Source of the DNA: Fasciolopsis buskii
Lineage: Eukaryota; Platyhelminthes; Trematoda; Plagiorchiida; Fasciolidae
DNA: 64,000 nt
Direction: 5' to 3'
Assembly: GCA_008360955.1 (NCBI GenBank)
Contig: LUCM01002305.1
Span: forward strand, 124,253-188,252
Position numbers and translations under genes: made by a program
Notes under the pieces: model-generated
Database searches by the model: none
Told to the model about the DNA's origin: nothing
Seen by the model: only the letters and a program-made list of their open reading frames with translations
Shown: in pieces, positions 1 to 14,396 of the stretch
Layout: each line of letters starts with the position of its first letter
Position numbering within the stretch: position 1 is the first letter of the stretch

Positions 1-467
1 ACACAGCCGAAAAGTATTGGAATTGATCATACGATTTTATAAAGTGCTTTTAATGATCTGCACGAGAAGAAAATCCGGTGAGATAGGGTTTACACTAACA
101 AAAAAAACTGTTTGTCTGTTCTTTTATTCTATTGCGATCTTGAGAACTTTGCCCAATTAGTCAGTCGAAAATTCACAGGTTCCCTAGGATCACCAGCGGG
201 TAGTGTAACAGGTAAGGTGAAAACGTACGAACTCGAGTAAATTGCCATTGACTTTTGCAGGTCTTCAAGTGATTAGTACACGGATAGGTATGTTTGAAAC
301 GCAGCGTCCTGTATTTTTTTTTTCATGTTCCTTATACTAAGTAAAAGAGTGTTTCGCGTTCACTCTTTACGCTATGCTTGAACCCTGGTGAATGACGGGA
401 AGCACACCCGATATAGGGATAGTTGAAAAGGACTTCATCAAACAAATGAACACTTATACCAATGTCC

Positions 468-513
468 ATATATATATATATATATATAAACATATGTATA
501 TATATGTTTATAT
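468..513. repeat. AT-rich microsatellite
   Basis: An (AT)n run passes into an imperfect palindromic stretch of TATATG and CATATA units. The short open frame across it is low complexity and not a gene. The flanking sequence from 1 to about 690 shows nothing else I can support, apart from a weak splice-donor-like site near 212. Confidence 0.85.
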
Positions 514-699
514 AATGCACTTACGTTGTGGAAGAAGCAAGGCTCATAATCTCTAGAGCCCAAAGCACTAAAGTATTTGTTTTGATCTCAACGTCTCAAT
601 ATATTCGTTACGATGACTTGTCAAGTGACGACTAATTATGGTCTACCTGATTGCTGGGTCAGAGGAGACAAACAGGTTCCAGCTTGTTTTGCACTTGGT

Positions 700-866
700 T
701 GCTTACGGATGTCTTCCGCCCACCGCCATTAAAAATCGCTGGACGTACTGTGCATCTGCTTCATCCTTGTTAGGCACTGCCAGCAGTGCATATCTACCAC
801 TCCCGAACCAGGACGAACGATTTTCAGTCGAGCGCCTTAGCCATTGTCATGGAGCAGGTTTTCAAT
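700..866 (-). repeat. tRNA-derived SINE, family A, copy A1
   Basis: Read on the minus strand this copy shows the family A order. A degraded tRNA-like head comes first, then the stretch around the inverted words CCTTGTTAGG and CAGTGCATAT, then a 3' body ending near TTTTTAATGGCGG. The B-box region is damaged compared with the copies at 58.0 and 63.2 kb. The head lies at the right end and faces copy A2, making a head-to-head inverted pair. The 79-codon open frame across it is not a gene. Confidence 0.7.
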
Positions 867-884
867 GGAGAAGTTAAACTAACC

Positions 885-1085
885 GCTAAGATCCTGCACG
901 ATGGCATAATGACCAAGGTATTCGACTGAGAATCGTTCGTCCCTACCTCGCGTTTCATTTCGGGAGCCGCAGATATGCATTGCTGATAATCCCTAACAAG
1001 GACGAAACAGTTGCACAGTACTTCCGGAAGTTTTTAATGGTGGTTTGAGCGTTGATATCACATGATGAATAATTTTGTAAAAATA
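885..1085 (+). repeat. tRNA-derived SINE, family A, copy A2
   Basis: On the plus strand the copy starts with a degraded A-box region (GATGGCATAATGACCAAGG). It then has the shared word AATCGTTCGTCC, a damaged B box, ATATGCATTGCTGATAATCC, and the body with AACAAGGACGAAACAG. It ends in the family 3' words GATATCACATGATGAATAAT. It is inverted relative to A1 with only about 20 bases between the heads. Confidence 0.7.
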
Positions 1086-4000
1086 CTGTCTCCTGCCACA
1101 AACGCATACCGTTTTTCACAAAGCAAAAAATGACAGTTTGTGCCCAATGAAAACTCTATGCCCAGTTTCCTCCTAATCCTACTTATTTTTCCATTCATCA
1201 GAAGATGTGATACCATGTCATCAATAAAGTTTGCAGTGATAATGATCGACAGTTTTAAATAAAGGCAAAAGCTTGAACCTGTTGTTATTTTGCTATTCAC
1301 AACCGAAAATTCCTAGAAGACAAACGACTGAAACCGTCTTCTCACCTGCCAAGTTCGCCTTGCTTTGCACGAAAAGTAATCAACAGAATTAGATAGATTC
1401 CAAATACCTCCATCAACAAAGGTCGTATTTATCATGTGGTCTCCCATAGCTTACGGCACCGATTGCACCGATGATTGACGTTCGAGTCAAAGACAGTGTC
1501 ATCTGTCGGTCTCTCTCGATTATTTTGGCAAAGTTATTCATGCACAAGGGATTTCAAGAAGCATGGGATTTTGAACACCTTGTTACCCATAGGTTTGCAC
1601 ATAAAAACAGCTTGATGTTCCATGAAGTCCAACCCAACCTGTTTTGGCTAAGCGGGGAAAAAAACTCTATGCTTGTTCACTGACATCGAAACTGGAATAA
1701 CAAACAGTCTATACTGTCTGCTGCACAGTTTCATGGGGAAGTTCGAAATTAAATAGTTCAGTCAGAATGGAGTCAATCGAAAAGCGCCAAGTGCTTTTAA
1801 TAATTTATTGAAGTATCTCAATATACCACGAAGTGGCCTCGTAGCTCAGATGGTAGACCATATGCAGTACAGTTACGTGAATTACGCGAGTTTTATGACA
1901 ACAGAGTTGGATGAATTTTCACGTTTGGCTAACTTCAGTTTTTAAAAGAAAAACCATTGCAAACTTCCCGTTAACATGACGGTAGCTGAAACTAGGTACT
2001 GAGTATTTTGTAACATGAAACAGAAAGATACCTGCTACTTTTTCGGCTGTGGACCTTCAGTCGATTCTATCTCCCGATCGTTATCGCCCGTTCCTGCTAA
2101 CTCTAGCGAGAAAAACTAAGATGAGCAGATACAAAAGTTTGTTTATCATTCCAAATTGCATCGCTTACATTAATCTACTATGATTAAGACTCATTCGTGG
2201 ATCGAGGAGGGGAATAGCAGGCTGCAGTTACTGTGGTTCAAAAAACCAGTTTCCAAATTTGTGTGCACGCGAGAGCCGAAGACTTCCAAATATCCTCCCG
2301 GTCTCGCACATGCTACGGAACATGAACTGCGTCAGGGGAGTTTAGGCTTTTGAATAAACTGTTTTTCAGCCCATAAAGGAGGATTATGCAGGGGAATACG
2401 ACTTTATCTACATTCAGGACACGACATTTGACAACTCTTGGTCGTTTGCTACGACCTTTGCAGATAGTACGAAACATTAATTGCATCCATCGGATGATTT
2501 GACTTAAACAGATGCAAACATACGGCGCTTATATCTATCCAAACTCTTCAGGCACTTAATCAAGCAGGATCGCCTTCACGAAGGTCACTAGAATCGAGCC
2601 TCAGTGTATAGTCGATGTCCGTGATCGTGGAGAAACAACTGAATGAATAAACAGAATGAAGCCACAAAATCTGTCGATTTAGCACTAGGTCGAAAACGTA
2701 CTGTCGATCTGCATATGAATACTATTGTATTGTCTCTTGATTTCACCTGATCGATTTTGCCACAGAATATTCACTTTCGTATCACTTACTAACGGCATTC
2801 GAAAGCACACGAGTTTCTTCAGCTCTATTGCTTCCTCCTGTCTGGCATCCAATCTTAGAATGATCCCATGTATGAAAGTTTTCTGGAAGCTATTTGGTGC
2901 AAATGCATCTCGGATGAGGTACTCATCTTCGACTGCGTCACTCTAATGGACTTTCATTTCTATGTTGACCAAGCCGCCTATTCGAATTCGCTTTGTTTTG
3001 AGGGTACAATGCTATGAAAGCAAATTTATAGTTCTTGCCGCGCTATACGTTTATGTACTCAAGGGGACCGTCATATGGAGGACTTGTCTATCCGTCTTAA
3101 TACTCTAGATTGTTCTAGTCCTTTTCCAGGGTGAAGTTGACATTTGGATGGGCTATTTAATACACAACCATTGTATATATGATTTTTGTGTTACTTAAAA
3201 TGTCCGATTCCAAATGCTGATTGTTTCTTTTCTAGATAAGCAACGCAAAATTAAGAAACAATGATTTTAAAGGTGATATCATCGATGTGCCATCTTTTTG
3301 ATATGATTTTTCTCAACCGGAGAGAAATTAAATGTTGTGAGTACACATAAATTGTAATTGTTTTATTTAATCCGAAATGATGGCTAAATTAATTTTCTTC
3401 TTGTGAACAATGGTTTCACTGGACGGTAAATTTATGAACAGAAAAGTCATGTGAAGCGGTATCATCAGGTTTTCTGTCATCTTCAAGCTATTTAGGATTT
3501 CCACGAGACTAAGTACTTCTTCTGCACTTTGCTAGGAAATGGTTGCTCGTAGGAGGTTCCAATACTCTGCCCAAGGATTTACGCTACCGCATGACATGAA
3601 ACGGTAGATACGTTTATGATCAGCCTTATTTGTGTAACCGTATATAGTCTAAGAACTGCCTTGCTCTCTGACCAGAAGTTAACTCGTCATCGTTCGTTAT
3701 CCTTTGGGATAGATTTATCGATCCCTACTGTCCTATCCTTTTCAGTCGAGGTCATCGCAAAGCTACTATAATCATCTAATACTATGTAATAACAGGCAAC
3801 ATCTACGACAAATAAAGGTTAAACTGCTGTCCTGTTAACGGATGCAGTTGATTATTTAACTCAACATTTGGTTAGCGTCTATAGTCGGCTTGCTTTTAGA
3901 CCATCTGCTTGGCTTTTCTCGGTGAAAACAGTAAACGATGCCAAATTATTTGCATTATTTCGATTTACGTAGCTCTTGCAAAACATACTTGAAAGGATAA

Positions 4001-7000
4001 GACACCATTTCTCCCTACATGATAATGATCAGACTGGTAGCAGTCGAGCAGTAACTAAATAGACCAGTTCAGTCTGGAGGTCGTTGATTCGGATTTGTCC
4101 ACGTCGATCAACTTCCATACTTGGATGTTGGCAGTTGGCCATGATGCTTTTTACGAAAATGAAGTGCTTTATTTTATTGTCTATAAAGAGAGCAAAAAGA
4201 CAGGGATTAATGATGATTCGCTAAAAGTAGTTTCACTTGTTTGGCTTTGTCTGCTTTAGACTAATTTTACGACACTTCCAAAATCCATGGAAGTTAGATG
4301 CCGCATCTATTTTGTTTGAAGCGACTGCAACAAAAAGTTGATTATAACTATTGGTTCGCTGTACCTTCTGTTGGTTTGTAGTGAAGCTGAGATTGAATCC
4401 ACGCAGAAAATCTGACGAAGTGGATAATGACAAATTCATTCTAGATCAGTTTTTCAAATCATTTTATTTGTGCTAATTCAGACAACAGACAGTCATCGCT
4501 GTGATGCTTTATCGTGTCTACGTAGATTAAAATTCAAGCGCTTCACATCATTTACAACACATTTCCCCTTCAAGCGAGTGTTTATAAATGGCACGCGTAA
4601 GATGCTGAATTTATTATTGTTATTAATTTAAAATTTTACTCTGTACCACGGTATTTGGCCGGCTCCAGGTGAAAACCGACGTTTCCAAATGAAGGGGAAA
4701 CCCCAACTAGAGAACAATAAACAGGAAATGGTATGGAAATCCGACAACGATTAAGCCTACTTCGGTGAAATGTAAATCATGCATACATATGGTTCAGTAA
4801 TGATAAGCTGTCGAATGGAAAGAAAACAAAAGTTAGGAAACCCAATCTAATGGACAGATTTAGGGAGAACCCAACTAGTACCTCATTTGAATTACTCGAA
4901 AGAGTCTCGTAACGTTCCAGTTGCTTTTAGTGTGGTAACAGTGACTAGACATTCTGCTATCTCTCTCTCCTTTTGCCTTCAGTTGAATTCACTCGCTGCT
5001 TATCTGAAGTTTACGTGCTTCTTCTGTTAGGAAAATTAAAGATGCTCGTTTCCTTCTTCTTGTTCCCATTATGTTTTCTTTCCGGTTGCATTTGTTGGTC
5101 ATAATGCGCATCCCGGCACACCACCATTGACTAGCCGTTCAACATAATTCTGCCGGGACAGAGGACAAAAAAGCCAAAGTGTTCATCAAGCCAGTTGAAA
5201 AATGGTTTTATCTATCCGTACCGTGTACATGGTCTTAGAATTCAGAAGCATGTAGCCCGCATGGTTTTACCACGCACACACCATGTAACGTTAATCCGAT
5301 TAGGTTGTCTAATCTGTCCCAAGATTTGCGACGTAGGCAGAAATGGCACTTTTGAATGACGCCAAGTTATATGTAATTGAGTCACACTCACAGATCTCAA
5401 CAATTTCCCCCAGCTGTTGAAAGAATTTCCACATTTTAGCGGGTAGGGGGAGATAAACGAGCGTAAACTGTTTCGCCAGGTAAAAAAATTACCTAGTTTT
5501 TCTTAATTACTATACTAATTTGTAGTTGGTAGTCTGATTTTTGCGCGTTTTACAATCCCCAACAGTCCATTTTACTGGAATAATTTTTATTGAACTTCTA
5601 GTATACTCATAAGATGCAAGCTTGTCTGATGTTCTGGTTCTAGAATTTGCTTACAAAATCTAATTTTTAATCACGCATACTGGCATTTGACATTATTGAA
5701 AAGATCGCTTATTTGTGTGAGCGAATACCGTCGGAACCAGACTAATCTGTTCGCTTCGCTGAAAGTTCACTTTTAGACAGGGTATTTATGTAGCTCGGTT
5801 AGAATTGAAGGCCTGTCTGCTCCTCGAGAGTAGGACCTACAGACAGAGAAACTCTACAGAATAGGGGCTATATAGAATTCAAACGTAAAGTTTGATCTTC
5901 AGTCTGATTGCAGCTTATATCTAAAAATACTCAGATTTCAGATCAGCCACACACGTATCGCCCTCAACATGATAAGCATTTACCTTCAGTTGCGGGGCAT
6001 CTTTGGCTTTGTTTTCATTAGAATTTCGCAGCAGAATAAGCCGCCACGACCACGACAAAAGATTGGTGCTGAATCTCGTCCTTATCATACCATATCAGTC
6101 AGAATGGATCATATTGAAACTTTCCCCAATCTTTCTTTCATACTCCAGGCGCACACCCTTAAAAACGTTTCAAGAACTAGTGGCAGCTGGCCAACCAATA
6201 TTTTCCTGTTTTGAACATATTTCCTGGCACCAGTGTTCATTTTATAGACCACTAGTGGAATTCGTAAATACGGGTTTTGTCACAGAACACTCGAATTGGA
6301 AAATCGTCCTGTGCGTACGGTGAACCGGGTTGGGTAAGAACTGGAATTTTCGTCGTAGCACGTCAGTAAACTTCAACACTTCAGTACGCGAATAAAAGCA
6401 ATATTCTTAATTCAGGTGGGAATGAGAATAGCGTGATGTTGCTCAAATTACACAAAAGCTGTGGAGGAATTCGAATTATTTCGAAGCTACCTTATTTTCC
6501 ACATCACAGTTTGTGAATTTGTGAAAAGTGCATGCGTTGGCCGTACAAATACACTCACGGAAGTTCTAAGAATCACATACTACAAATACAGAAAGTGAAG
6601 AACTTTTGTCAAATCATGTTGGTCAGAGGAAATTTCACTATTCCGGGACAGTCCTACTGTGATATGTTCGGTTAGCTAGAATACAAATATTCGCCCTGTT
6701 TGTATGGATAAGACTCTTAATTAACTTGGTGATCTTTTAGCACTCTAATTTCACAGTTTGTACCAGTTCAAAAACTGTGCTGTTGGCCTGTAATGATGAA
6801 CAGTGCGATATACGTGTAGGAACACGATCGGGTCACATTCGGCTTGTTTGACGTCAGGCTAGTCTGCCAAGATCCTTTTCCTGAAACTGTTTGCCTGTAA
6901 AAACAGGCCACAGTGGATGAACTAGGTTCGCTGAAATTGGATCCTTGAACAAGTTCCAGCTGGATGCAGTTCTGTTAGAGCATCTTTTAGGTTGTAATTT

Positions 7001-8040
7001 GACAGACCGGTCTAAGTGAACTTCAAGCAAACAATTATTTCTGAAGACGTGACTTTTACAGCGTTTGCTTTGTCTTCTCATACTTTTTCTAGTAAGCAAT
7101 TGAAAGGACTGTCTCTTTTCCCTGATCGATCTGTTCCAAGAGAACAAAATACATAGATCATAAATTCTTTTGAAAATAGCATTTTTCTTCACAAATTTGG
7201 ACAAATTCAAAGCTATCGGGTGGTATACTGATCGCTAGGTCCGTTTGTCTTCAAAAGAGTCCATGTGGTTCTACCATAATTTGTAAAAATAATCGGCAGG
7301 GATAGAAAAACGACCGATTCCGATTTCTTTATTCGTTATCTGATTTCTGCTGGTTTAATATCACGAGAATATTTTTGCCTTTGGGGTTCACATATCACAT
7401 TTTGAAGGTAAGAAGCTACGAATTTCGAGATTTACTGGTAAAGAAAGTTTTCATGCAAATGAACAAATAAATCAAGGCCGATGTTGGAAAAGCAGTTGTG
7501 ATAACCTAAAGTAAATCAAGTGGATTGTACAGGGCTCCCGTTGGATCTTATTCGAGCATATGAGCTATCTTGAACATCATCCAATAAACGAAGAATCTCG
7601 GTAATAGTCCTGTAACGGCCAACAGAGAGCAATCGGACCGGCCGGAACAAGGTTTATCATAAGTGGCACATGTTGAACTTCCGAATTACTGCACTTTCCT
7701 TCACTGTGGTCCGGCATTTTCTCTTAGACAACCCATTGAAACAGGAGAGAAAGCGATATTATTGTCCAACTGATTGTACGTTTTGTTGTGATTTCCAGGT
7801 ACCGTAACAGTCCATACTATTGGTATTTGACTTTGGACGGGAACAGCACCGGCAGATAAACAGATAAACCCAACACTGCAATGTTTGCCCTTGCGGACCA
7901 GAACTTTTCATCCTAACTCACTTTATGCCAAACGGTGATCTTTTGACGGCATTGCAAGTTATAATTCATATATATATGTCATAGACCACTGTGAAGATCA
8001 GTTACAACGAAAATCGTATCAAGAGAGGAAAACAATGAAG
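1086..8040. other. Non-coding stretch, no supportable gene
   Basis: Both strands carry only short open frames, the longest being 118 codons on the minus strand at 6854-7210. These have no recognisable domain and no convincing splice sites at both ends. A tRNA-like A-box fragment lies at 1834-1880. It could be an upstream intron of the RhoGAP gene or intergenic DNA; the sequence does not decide. Confidence 0.5.
1834..1880 (+). repeat. tRNA-like head fragment
   Basis: The run GTGGCCTCGTAGCTCAGATGG has the form of a tRNA D-arm with an A box, but no B box follows. A similar GGCCTCTTAGTTCAG head lies near 57343, so this is more likely a truncated short repeat than a tRNA gene. Confidence 0.35.
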
Positions 8041-9385
8041 GATAATGAGTAAATGAAAATGAGGATTGTTTGCAGTCCACTTCACATATGATAGGTGATC
8101 ATGTCTCTATGTTCACGTCATGGGGTTTTCCTTGGCTACCCATGGTTTACCAGTTAGCTGTCCAAACAGAAATGGAAGTTTGGCATATTGGACTTCAACC
8201 CAGACTCTTGGTCAAGTGGTCTAACCCAAAAGATAACAGAGATCTAAAGGATTTGTATCTCACTGAGGAGCGGTGACCAAATGCCCAGTTCACATCCCCT
8301 AAAATGGGATTAGAGGTCATGAGTGCCCAATGCATCCCTCCAACCCTATTGCGTATAAGTATACAATCGTATGCTTCGTACTCCGTCTGTGGTTGGTTTG
8401 ATATCAGGAAGTAGCTATCTCCCCCGGACTGCTCGGTAAAGGTCAGTCAACCCGATGAAGAGCACCGAACCATCCTCCTCGTAGTTTACGGTGAGAGCAG
8501 TAGGTAAGATTCCTCATCAGAACCCATTTGAGACGCATAGCCATTTGGGACCATTTCGAGAAGGGCTCACGGTGAGTAACTGACTCAGCCTAAGACACCT
8601 GGCCTTAACGATGCTGAGACATTTGGAGGAAGGTGTTAAGATGTCTGATTTCCTATGATACTTGAGTTTTGAGCATATCTTTGCCTAAACTGAGCCTGAG
8701 CCGGACCAATCTGTTTTACTATTCATCAGTGGTCGTACGATGGTGGGCCTTGATCGACCGGCTGCAAATCGCTAAATGTAAACGGATATACTCTGGTGTG
8801 TCAAATCCAGAGGGAGTTCCAAAAGCACAACCAAAGCGACGTCGCTCTGTCTCGTTGGCTACCGGTCACCTTTCAACATATGGCCGTGACTTAACCGCAA
8901 TAATACGGAGAGATAAGCCAAGTTAACACCATAGTTAATGGTGTAAGATTTTACAACAAAATGACTTTAATTACTGCAGGCTAAATGCCAACATACAAGA
9001 TGAACTAACTGGGCGGTGGCTGGAAGACCTAATAAAAGAAACGATTATTACGCGAGTGCTGCTATGCATATCCAAGGCAGGGTTTCATTATTAACACCAG
9101 GCTTTGCGACTTTTTGACCTAGGGGTTGACCAGCGATTGTAAATCGATAATGGAAGTAACTGGAGGGCATTTGAGAAATTATGCGATAAACACTTTCCGA
9201 TGTCTGGTATACTTGACTCATCATTCAGTGTCAAGCCTAACTCCCTAGACGAAACAGTTAAAGGCAATTCAACACTGTTCCGCTCTTCTTAGGAATCGTT
9301 TGCGGCGCACATTGATTGCAGCTGAAAAAACTCCCAGCGGAAGATAAGGTATTATGAACGGAGCATTTTAGTCGCTAAACTAGTC
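8041..9385. other. Repeat-like stretch, unidentified
   Basis: Base composition is richer in GC than the flanks, with broken open frames on the plus strand at 8070-8276 and 8669-8926. The second has a basic cluster (QPKRRR). GTAAGA and GTGAGT words near 8502 and 8574 look like splice donors but no paired acceptor gives an open exon. It reads like an old transposable element I cannot name. Confidence 0.3.
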
Positions 9386-9578
9386 CTCTTTAAATTTTAC
9401 TTCCTTTATTAATGAGATGACAACATATACCACTTTTTATGAAAGGGGATGCGGCCCACAGATGGCTGTCGAGTGGGCGAGTTAACCGACAATGAGAGGA
9501 TTCGAACCCGCGACATTCACGTCCAAATGCCACGACCCTATCCGCTGGGCTACCGTCTGCTACCACGCGGTAAAATAA
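9386..9578 (-). repeat. tRNA-derived SINE, family B, copy B1
   Basis: On the minus strand a tRNA-like head with an A box near GTAGCCCAGCGGATAGGG is followed by a perfect B box GGTTCGAATCC, here inside GCGGGTTCGAATCCTC. The family body follows with CCACTCGACAGCC and GCCGCATCCCC. The 3' end is ATTAATAAAGGAAGTAAAAT. Spurious open frames on both strands come from this repeat. Confidence 0.85.
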
Positions 9579-12500
9579 TGTATCAGTCACTAGATTTGGC
9601 AGCCCACAAACTTTTACCTACTAGGTGGTCCACTTCTAACCGATGAACGACTTCTTTGTGTGGTACGAAGACGTTAAAAATAACTGGTGAGAAACAAACT
9701 GAGATAAGTTAGCCGACAAGTCATTCTACCGAGAATCGTCCATCGGGGGCTCATGCCACATTTCGGGTGATGCTCAAATACACGGATGACAATTCCTCAT
9801 CCAGATGAAGCAGCTAGACGAGGAATTGTCGTCTGTTAATGTTTTACATAGAAACCTTCTGAACTTGAATGTCCTGTTGTTTGTTAGAATTGTGCATGAC
9901 TCTTAATAATTATGGGTTTATTTACAGAGATCTGCTAATTTTCCGTTATTAATTATAGTTTACCTTTTTACCTGAACATGCTCTATCAAGCAAATCGACA
10001 ATGCAACAAAACGTAGCACTAATCCGTTGACCTCACCTTGTTGTCTCGTTATCGGTGCGCAAAACTTCGGCCTTCGTATCCCCATTTGAATATTGCGCTT
10101 AATAGTTTCTACTCTTTCGTACCAGTGATACTACGTTTCAAAAAAAAAAACAGAATTATATCCACTGTGACACCTGCCGAACTACTTGGGCCTGTTCGCA
10201 AGTCTGGTATCAGCACGGAATAGCATATTGGCGGAAAAACTGTCTTGTGTCCTTGTATGAAAACTTGGTGGTTCACAGCGTTTCGAAAGCTTTTTCAAAT
10301 TAATCGTTGATCATAATCACGAAACCGCCAGAATCTCTATTGGTTACACAAGCCAGATGGGATGTTTAAACTAAAATAATCTAGGATTTAACAATCATCC
10401 AATTTGGTCAGAAGATGCGGCAAGTTTTGAGAGTTCTTGTTTTTGATAAATCTCATAAAAATGCAAATAACCATACTCGCACGACAGGTTGCATTCGATC
10501 CATTTAGCATATTCTCAACTATGTGCGAACACGTGGAACTTTCGGGTCAGAACAAATGACTGGTCCGTGGGCACTAAAATCACTCGCTAGGATGCCTAAA
10601 GCCAATCGGGAAGCTAAAAGTGATCAAATGCACTAAAATTTAGACTAATAAAGACTGTCATTGCAATCCATCCTGATGACTGTGGGTTCATCTGTTTGAA
10701 TGCTCCTATTGATACCGGCAGATTTTAGTCACCCCGGTGCGTGTGTGCTTCTCTATGGTTTCTCAGTTTCTCGTGGCCGCAGGGACAGGCTTGATCACAG
10801 GGCTGATTGAATTCAAGTGTTTCGCGTTTGCTGCTCAACTGTGTACGAACATCCGCATAAGGGTTGATTGTGAAAAATGTCAAATCTACGAGCATGGAAA
10901 ATCACACAGAATAAAATCAATGGGAAGACAAAAATCATCGAAATCAAGCAGCTTGGACAGGTGGACGGATGTCACAGTCACAGTGACAGTCCTATCTCCA
11001 CACGTTTTACCAGGGCAGAATGACAGTGGTTACTAATTTGAGCTGCCTGACTTAGTCCTAATCTATGTCCATGTTTGTGCTATTTTAGTTAATCGAATAT
11101 ATGGAATTTCTGTTCGTTTCAGAATTCTACCACAGTGATTCATAATAATGTCGAATGCAGTTGCATGTTATTCTTTGTACCTTCATATTTTCCTTATTCA
11201 TACGTCCTAAGGTTGCCTAACTTTGCGACACCATGAGCGAATGACAAGTTTGTATTTGTCGTCTGGCTGAGTTAGTGACCAGCGTATATCGATCCAGTCG
11301 CATCGTAGCTAACTGTAGGGGCCTTCTTCCTGGGTCGCGACAAAAACTGGCTCACATATGTCTCGTCTCTTAGCGTTGGCTCGTTGCTTCATTATCTGCC
11401 CTTCGTGGTGCCGACGCATTACGTGCTCTTAGCTACCTGTCATTATGGGATCACCATGATAACAGGATTCAAGTGCTTTTTCTAACTTCATATTTTTCAG
11501 GTTCACAGGACGGAAATCGCCTATCATTGAACCACGGGAGCTGGCTGATAAATCTGGCACCATTGACTGATAGGGTTATTGATCAGCGCACATGGATTCA
11601 ATCGCAACACAACCACTTTCTCGCTGAGTCACAGCATGTATCTATCGTTTGGGTGCTGCAGAGCGATGCACAGATGACAGGCCAATGTTGGGTTTGCTGA
11701 ATCAGACAAGAGTAGTCGGTTTGTAGGCACGATTAATGACCTATCAGAACGACACCTTAACCAACCAATCACGTCTTACAGTTGTAAATCTGTGCATCTA
11801 GTTAATTTTGATATTAGTCCTTATCATTTAGGCGCAATTCTGAAACAAACCGAGAAATGTCATAGCACCTGTACGTTTAACATTCGCTGCCAGTCAGCCT
11901 TCATTAAAATGTATGCATACAACTGAGATTGCGTGTGTTTTGTAACTCAGAAAGTGGGATGGCACGTCTTTCCTACTTCGGCCGCAAATTCTCAACCGAT
12001 CTTGTCTCGCGGCCGCTCTCTAAAATTCTCACCAACTCAATCAAGAATGACGAAATCGAACAGGCTAAAAGTTCTTTAATTAATCAATTCAAATAACTTA
12101 TATTAGTTTTCGATGAGCAACACTTGCTAATTGATTATTCTGCCACTTAATTCGGTCCCTGGGAACTTATCAACCTTCTCGTGCGGCGTTTTTGCTCCGC
12201 TTATTGATTGGCATAATCAGCATGAAGTCGCCGCAGTTGTGTTGATCTCTGGTCGGGCAGAGGTTATGCCAAGTCAACACCACAATCAACGTGACCATAC
12301 TAATTTGTGCTCCTATCTCAGTTCAGTGCATTTTCTGTCCATGTGTGTCTGATAGTTACTCTATTTTGGCATAGATTCACCCGACCGAATGGCGTAAATC
12401 TATTTAACCTAAATGTACTTGCCTATCGCGTCCGGATTTGCTTGCCCTTCGAAATCAGCTGTTCATTTCGACGAAAATTTGACGTATAATTGGAAATCCT

Positions 12501-14396
12501 GGGTGAAATCAGGGCGGTTAGTTCACTTTCAGTGGCTTCTATTGCAGTGCAAAATGGTTGACGGTAGGATGAAAAGACCTTAGAGCTATGCTCCGAAGAC
12601 CACCAGAAGAAGAATAAAAATATTGTTCATGCTGACGATGTTTCCGGAATTTAATATTTGAGGTTCAGTGGCAATGCTAACTAGAAGTGATTTTATCGAT
12701 GGGTTTCCACAAATGAATAACGATATGGCCTCATATAGGAGGGACATTAATCACAAGCATTTAGACGGTGATCAGGTTTGTTGACATTCGGTAAATTTTC
12801 GTGAAATACATGACGTTATCAAATGAAATTTATTTTCTAACACTAATTTCTCCCAGGCTCTCCTGGTTTCCTAACGATACGGTTGCATTTCCAATCCTGT
12901 GAATTGAATTGTTTTGTCCATTTTTTTCTCGGAATTTGGTGTTTTGTCAACTTTTCTCAGACTTTCCGTACCATCCAACAACACACCATTCAGTGACTTG
13001 ACATTTGTGAATCAAATGTTCATCAATCCAGCAATTGGTGTAGGTCAGACCTCAATCGAATAGACGACACGTAGTCGTTGTCGCTCATGCCATTTCTTAA
13101 CCTATTTTCTGAAGAAAAATCACCCTCTTTTCCATGACGAATAGAAACTAAACTTTGTCCATGTATGCGAAAGCGACAACTCGGTGTTCTGTGCGAAGTG
13201 GTGAACGGAGTGGATCAGGTTTCTGGCTGAATGTCGAATTTTGGGCTGTTAAATTGCTTTACTCTATGCCACTAGGGTAATTCCCATCTCCCAGTATTTG
13301 TTTTCTTCGATGTGCAAACCACCGAGTCCGAATAGCATGTAGCCAATTTCCGGACGTGGTGCGAAAAATAGGCATGGACTGCGCAGATAGAACGAGTAAA
13401 TCGAAAATATGATTTCGAGATAGATTAAACACATTGAATATTTGGAAAGGGTGGGAATTGGTCAACGACTACATTTGTTCTGATCTGTTCAATCAAGAAC
13501 ATGATATATGTCATGTGTCCTATGCTTTTCAAAAGCAAAGTAGGGCAAAAATGTTAGCTTGCCCATTGACAACACTGAAAATCTCGTGGAATGGTACACT
13601 CTACACTCTCGCTTTGGAAGTCGATTACGCATTGTTTAACTGTCCCCTCAAACTCATGTTGGGAATTTGTCTTATCTGTTATTGCCATGATTTGAAGCGG
13701 GTCGTGCAAAGATTGTCTCCGGTAGTTTAACATCGCACCACGTCTCATTGGTTATTCCGTCTGGAATCGTTTTGAAGCCTTCAAATGATCGTCTCTGACA
13801 TGGAACAAACTCTTATCCTTTACTTTACCATTAAGGCTTTCTAATACAGCCGGTTACTACTAGGATTTCTATTCTTAGGTTGTTTCCTGTTCTGGTCGGT
13901 CATAGTAGTTCAAACAGCATGGTCTTCCGGCTTCGAAAAAATTGCTTTTTCTGTAGGAATCAAAGTTTAACAAATATACTGCCGAATTGTAACATGCTTG
14001 GCTTGAGACATATTCCAACTTCAATTTCGAACAACTTCTGACTGTCTAATTCTGGCATGTTTTCATGGGTCCGGAAAGTAACGATCTTGCTCGCTCCTCA
14101 AGTGTCCTTCATTCAGAACGGATGATACAAACACCTTAGATGATGCACAATTTGCCAAGCAGGACTGACTGTGCTTTAACAATGCCTCAGAATATTGGGG
14201 CATAGTATCTTTATATGCCAAATGGGGTAAGCGCTGTCGCTCTATCGGTTCGTACTATATTTTCCGCCCATCTCTACGAACAAAAATGAAACGTCAAAGA
14301 ATTACGCGACAAGCACCATAAGATTGTCATTTTTCACTCTTCGCATCGTTTACCTGTGTACTGGCGAACTGATATGACAATTTATGCAATTTTCAG
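9579..14396. other. Non-coding stretch upstream of RhoGAP exons
   Basis: This is probably intronic sequence of the RhoGAP gene, but no exon coding the first half of a RhoGAP domain is recognisable. An open frame at 11473-11700 follows a good acceptor (TTTTTCAG at about 11510), but its translation matches nothing I know and it lacks a strong donor. A poly-A run lies at about 10140-10150. Confidence 0.45.

Noticed and set aside
5391..5475. Possible exons around GTGAGT and GTAAAA donors near 5.4 kb.
   Set aside because: All phases contain stops, or the exon would be only 22 bases with no partner.
6854..7210. 118-codon minus-strand open frame.
   Set aside because: Basic, low-information translation with no domain and no splice signals; it is within the length expected by chance in a window this size.
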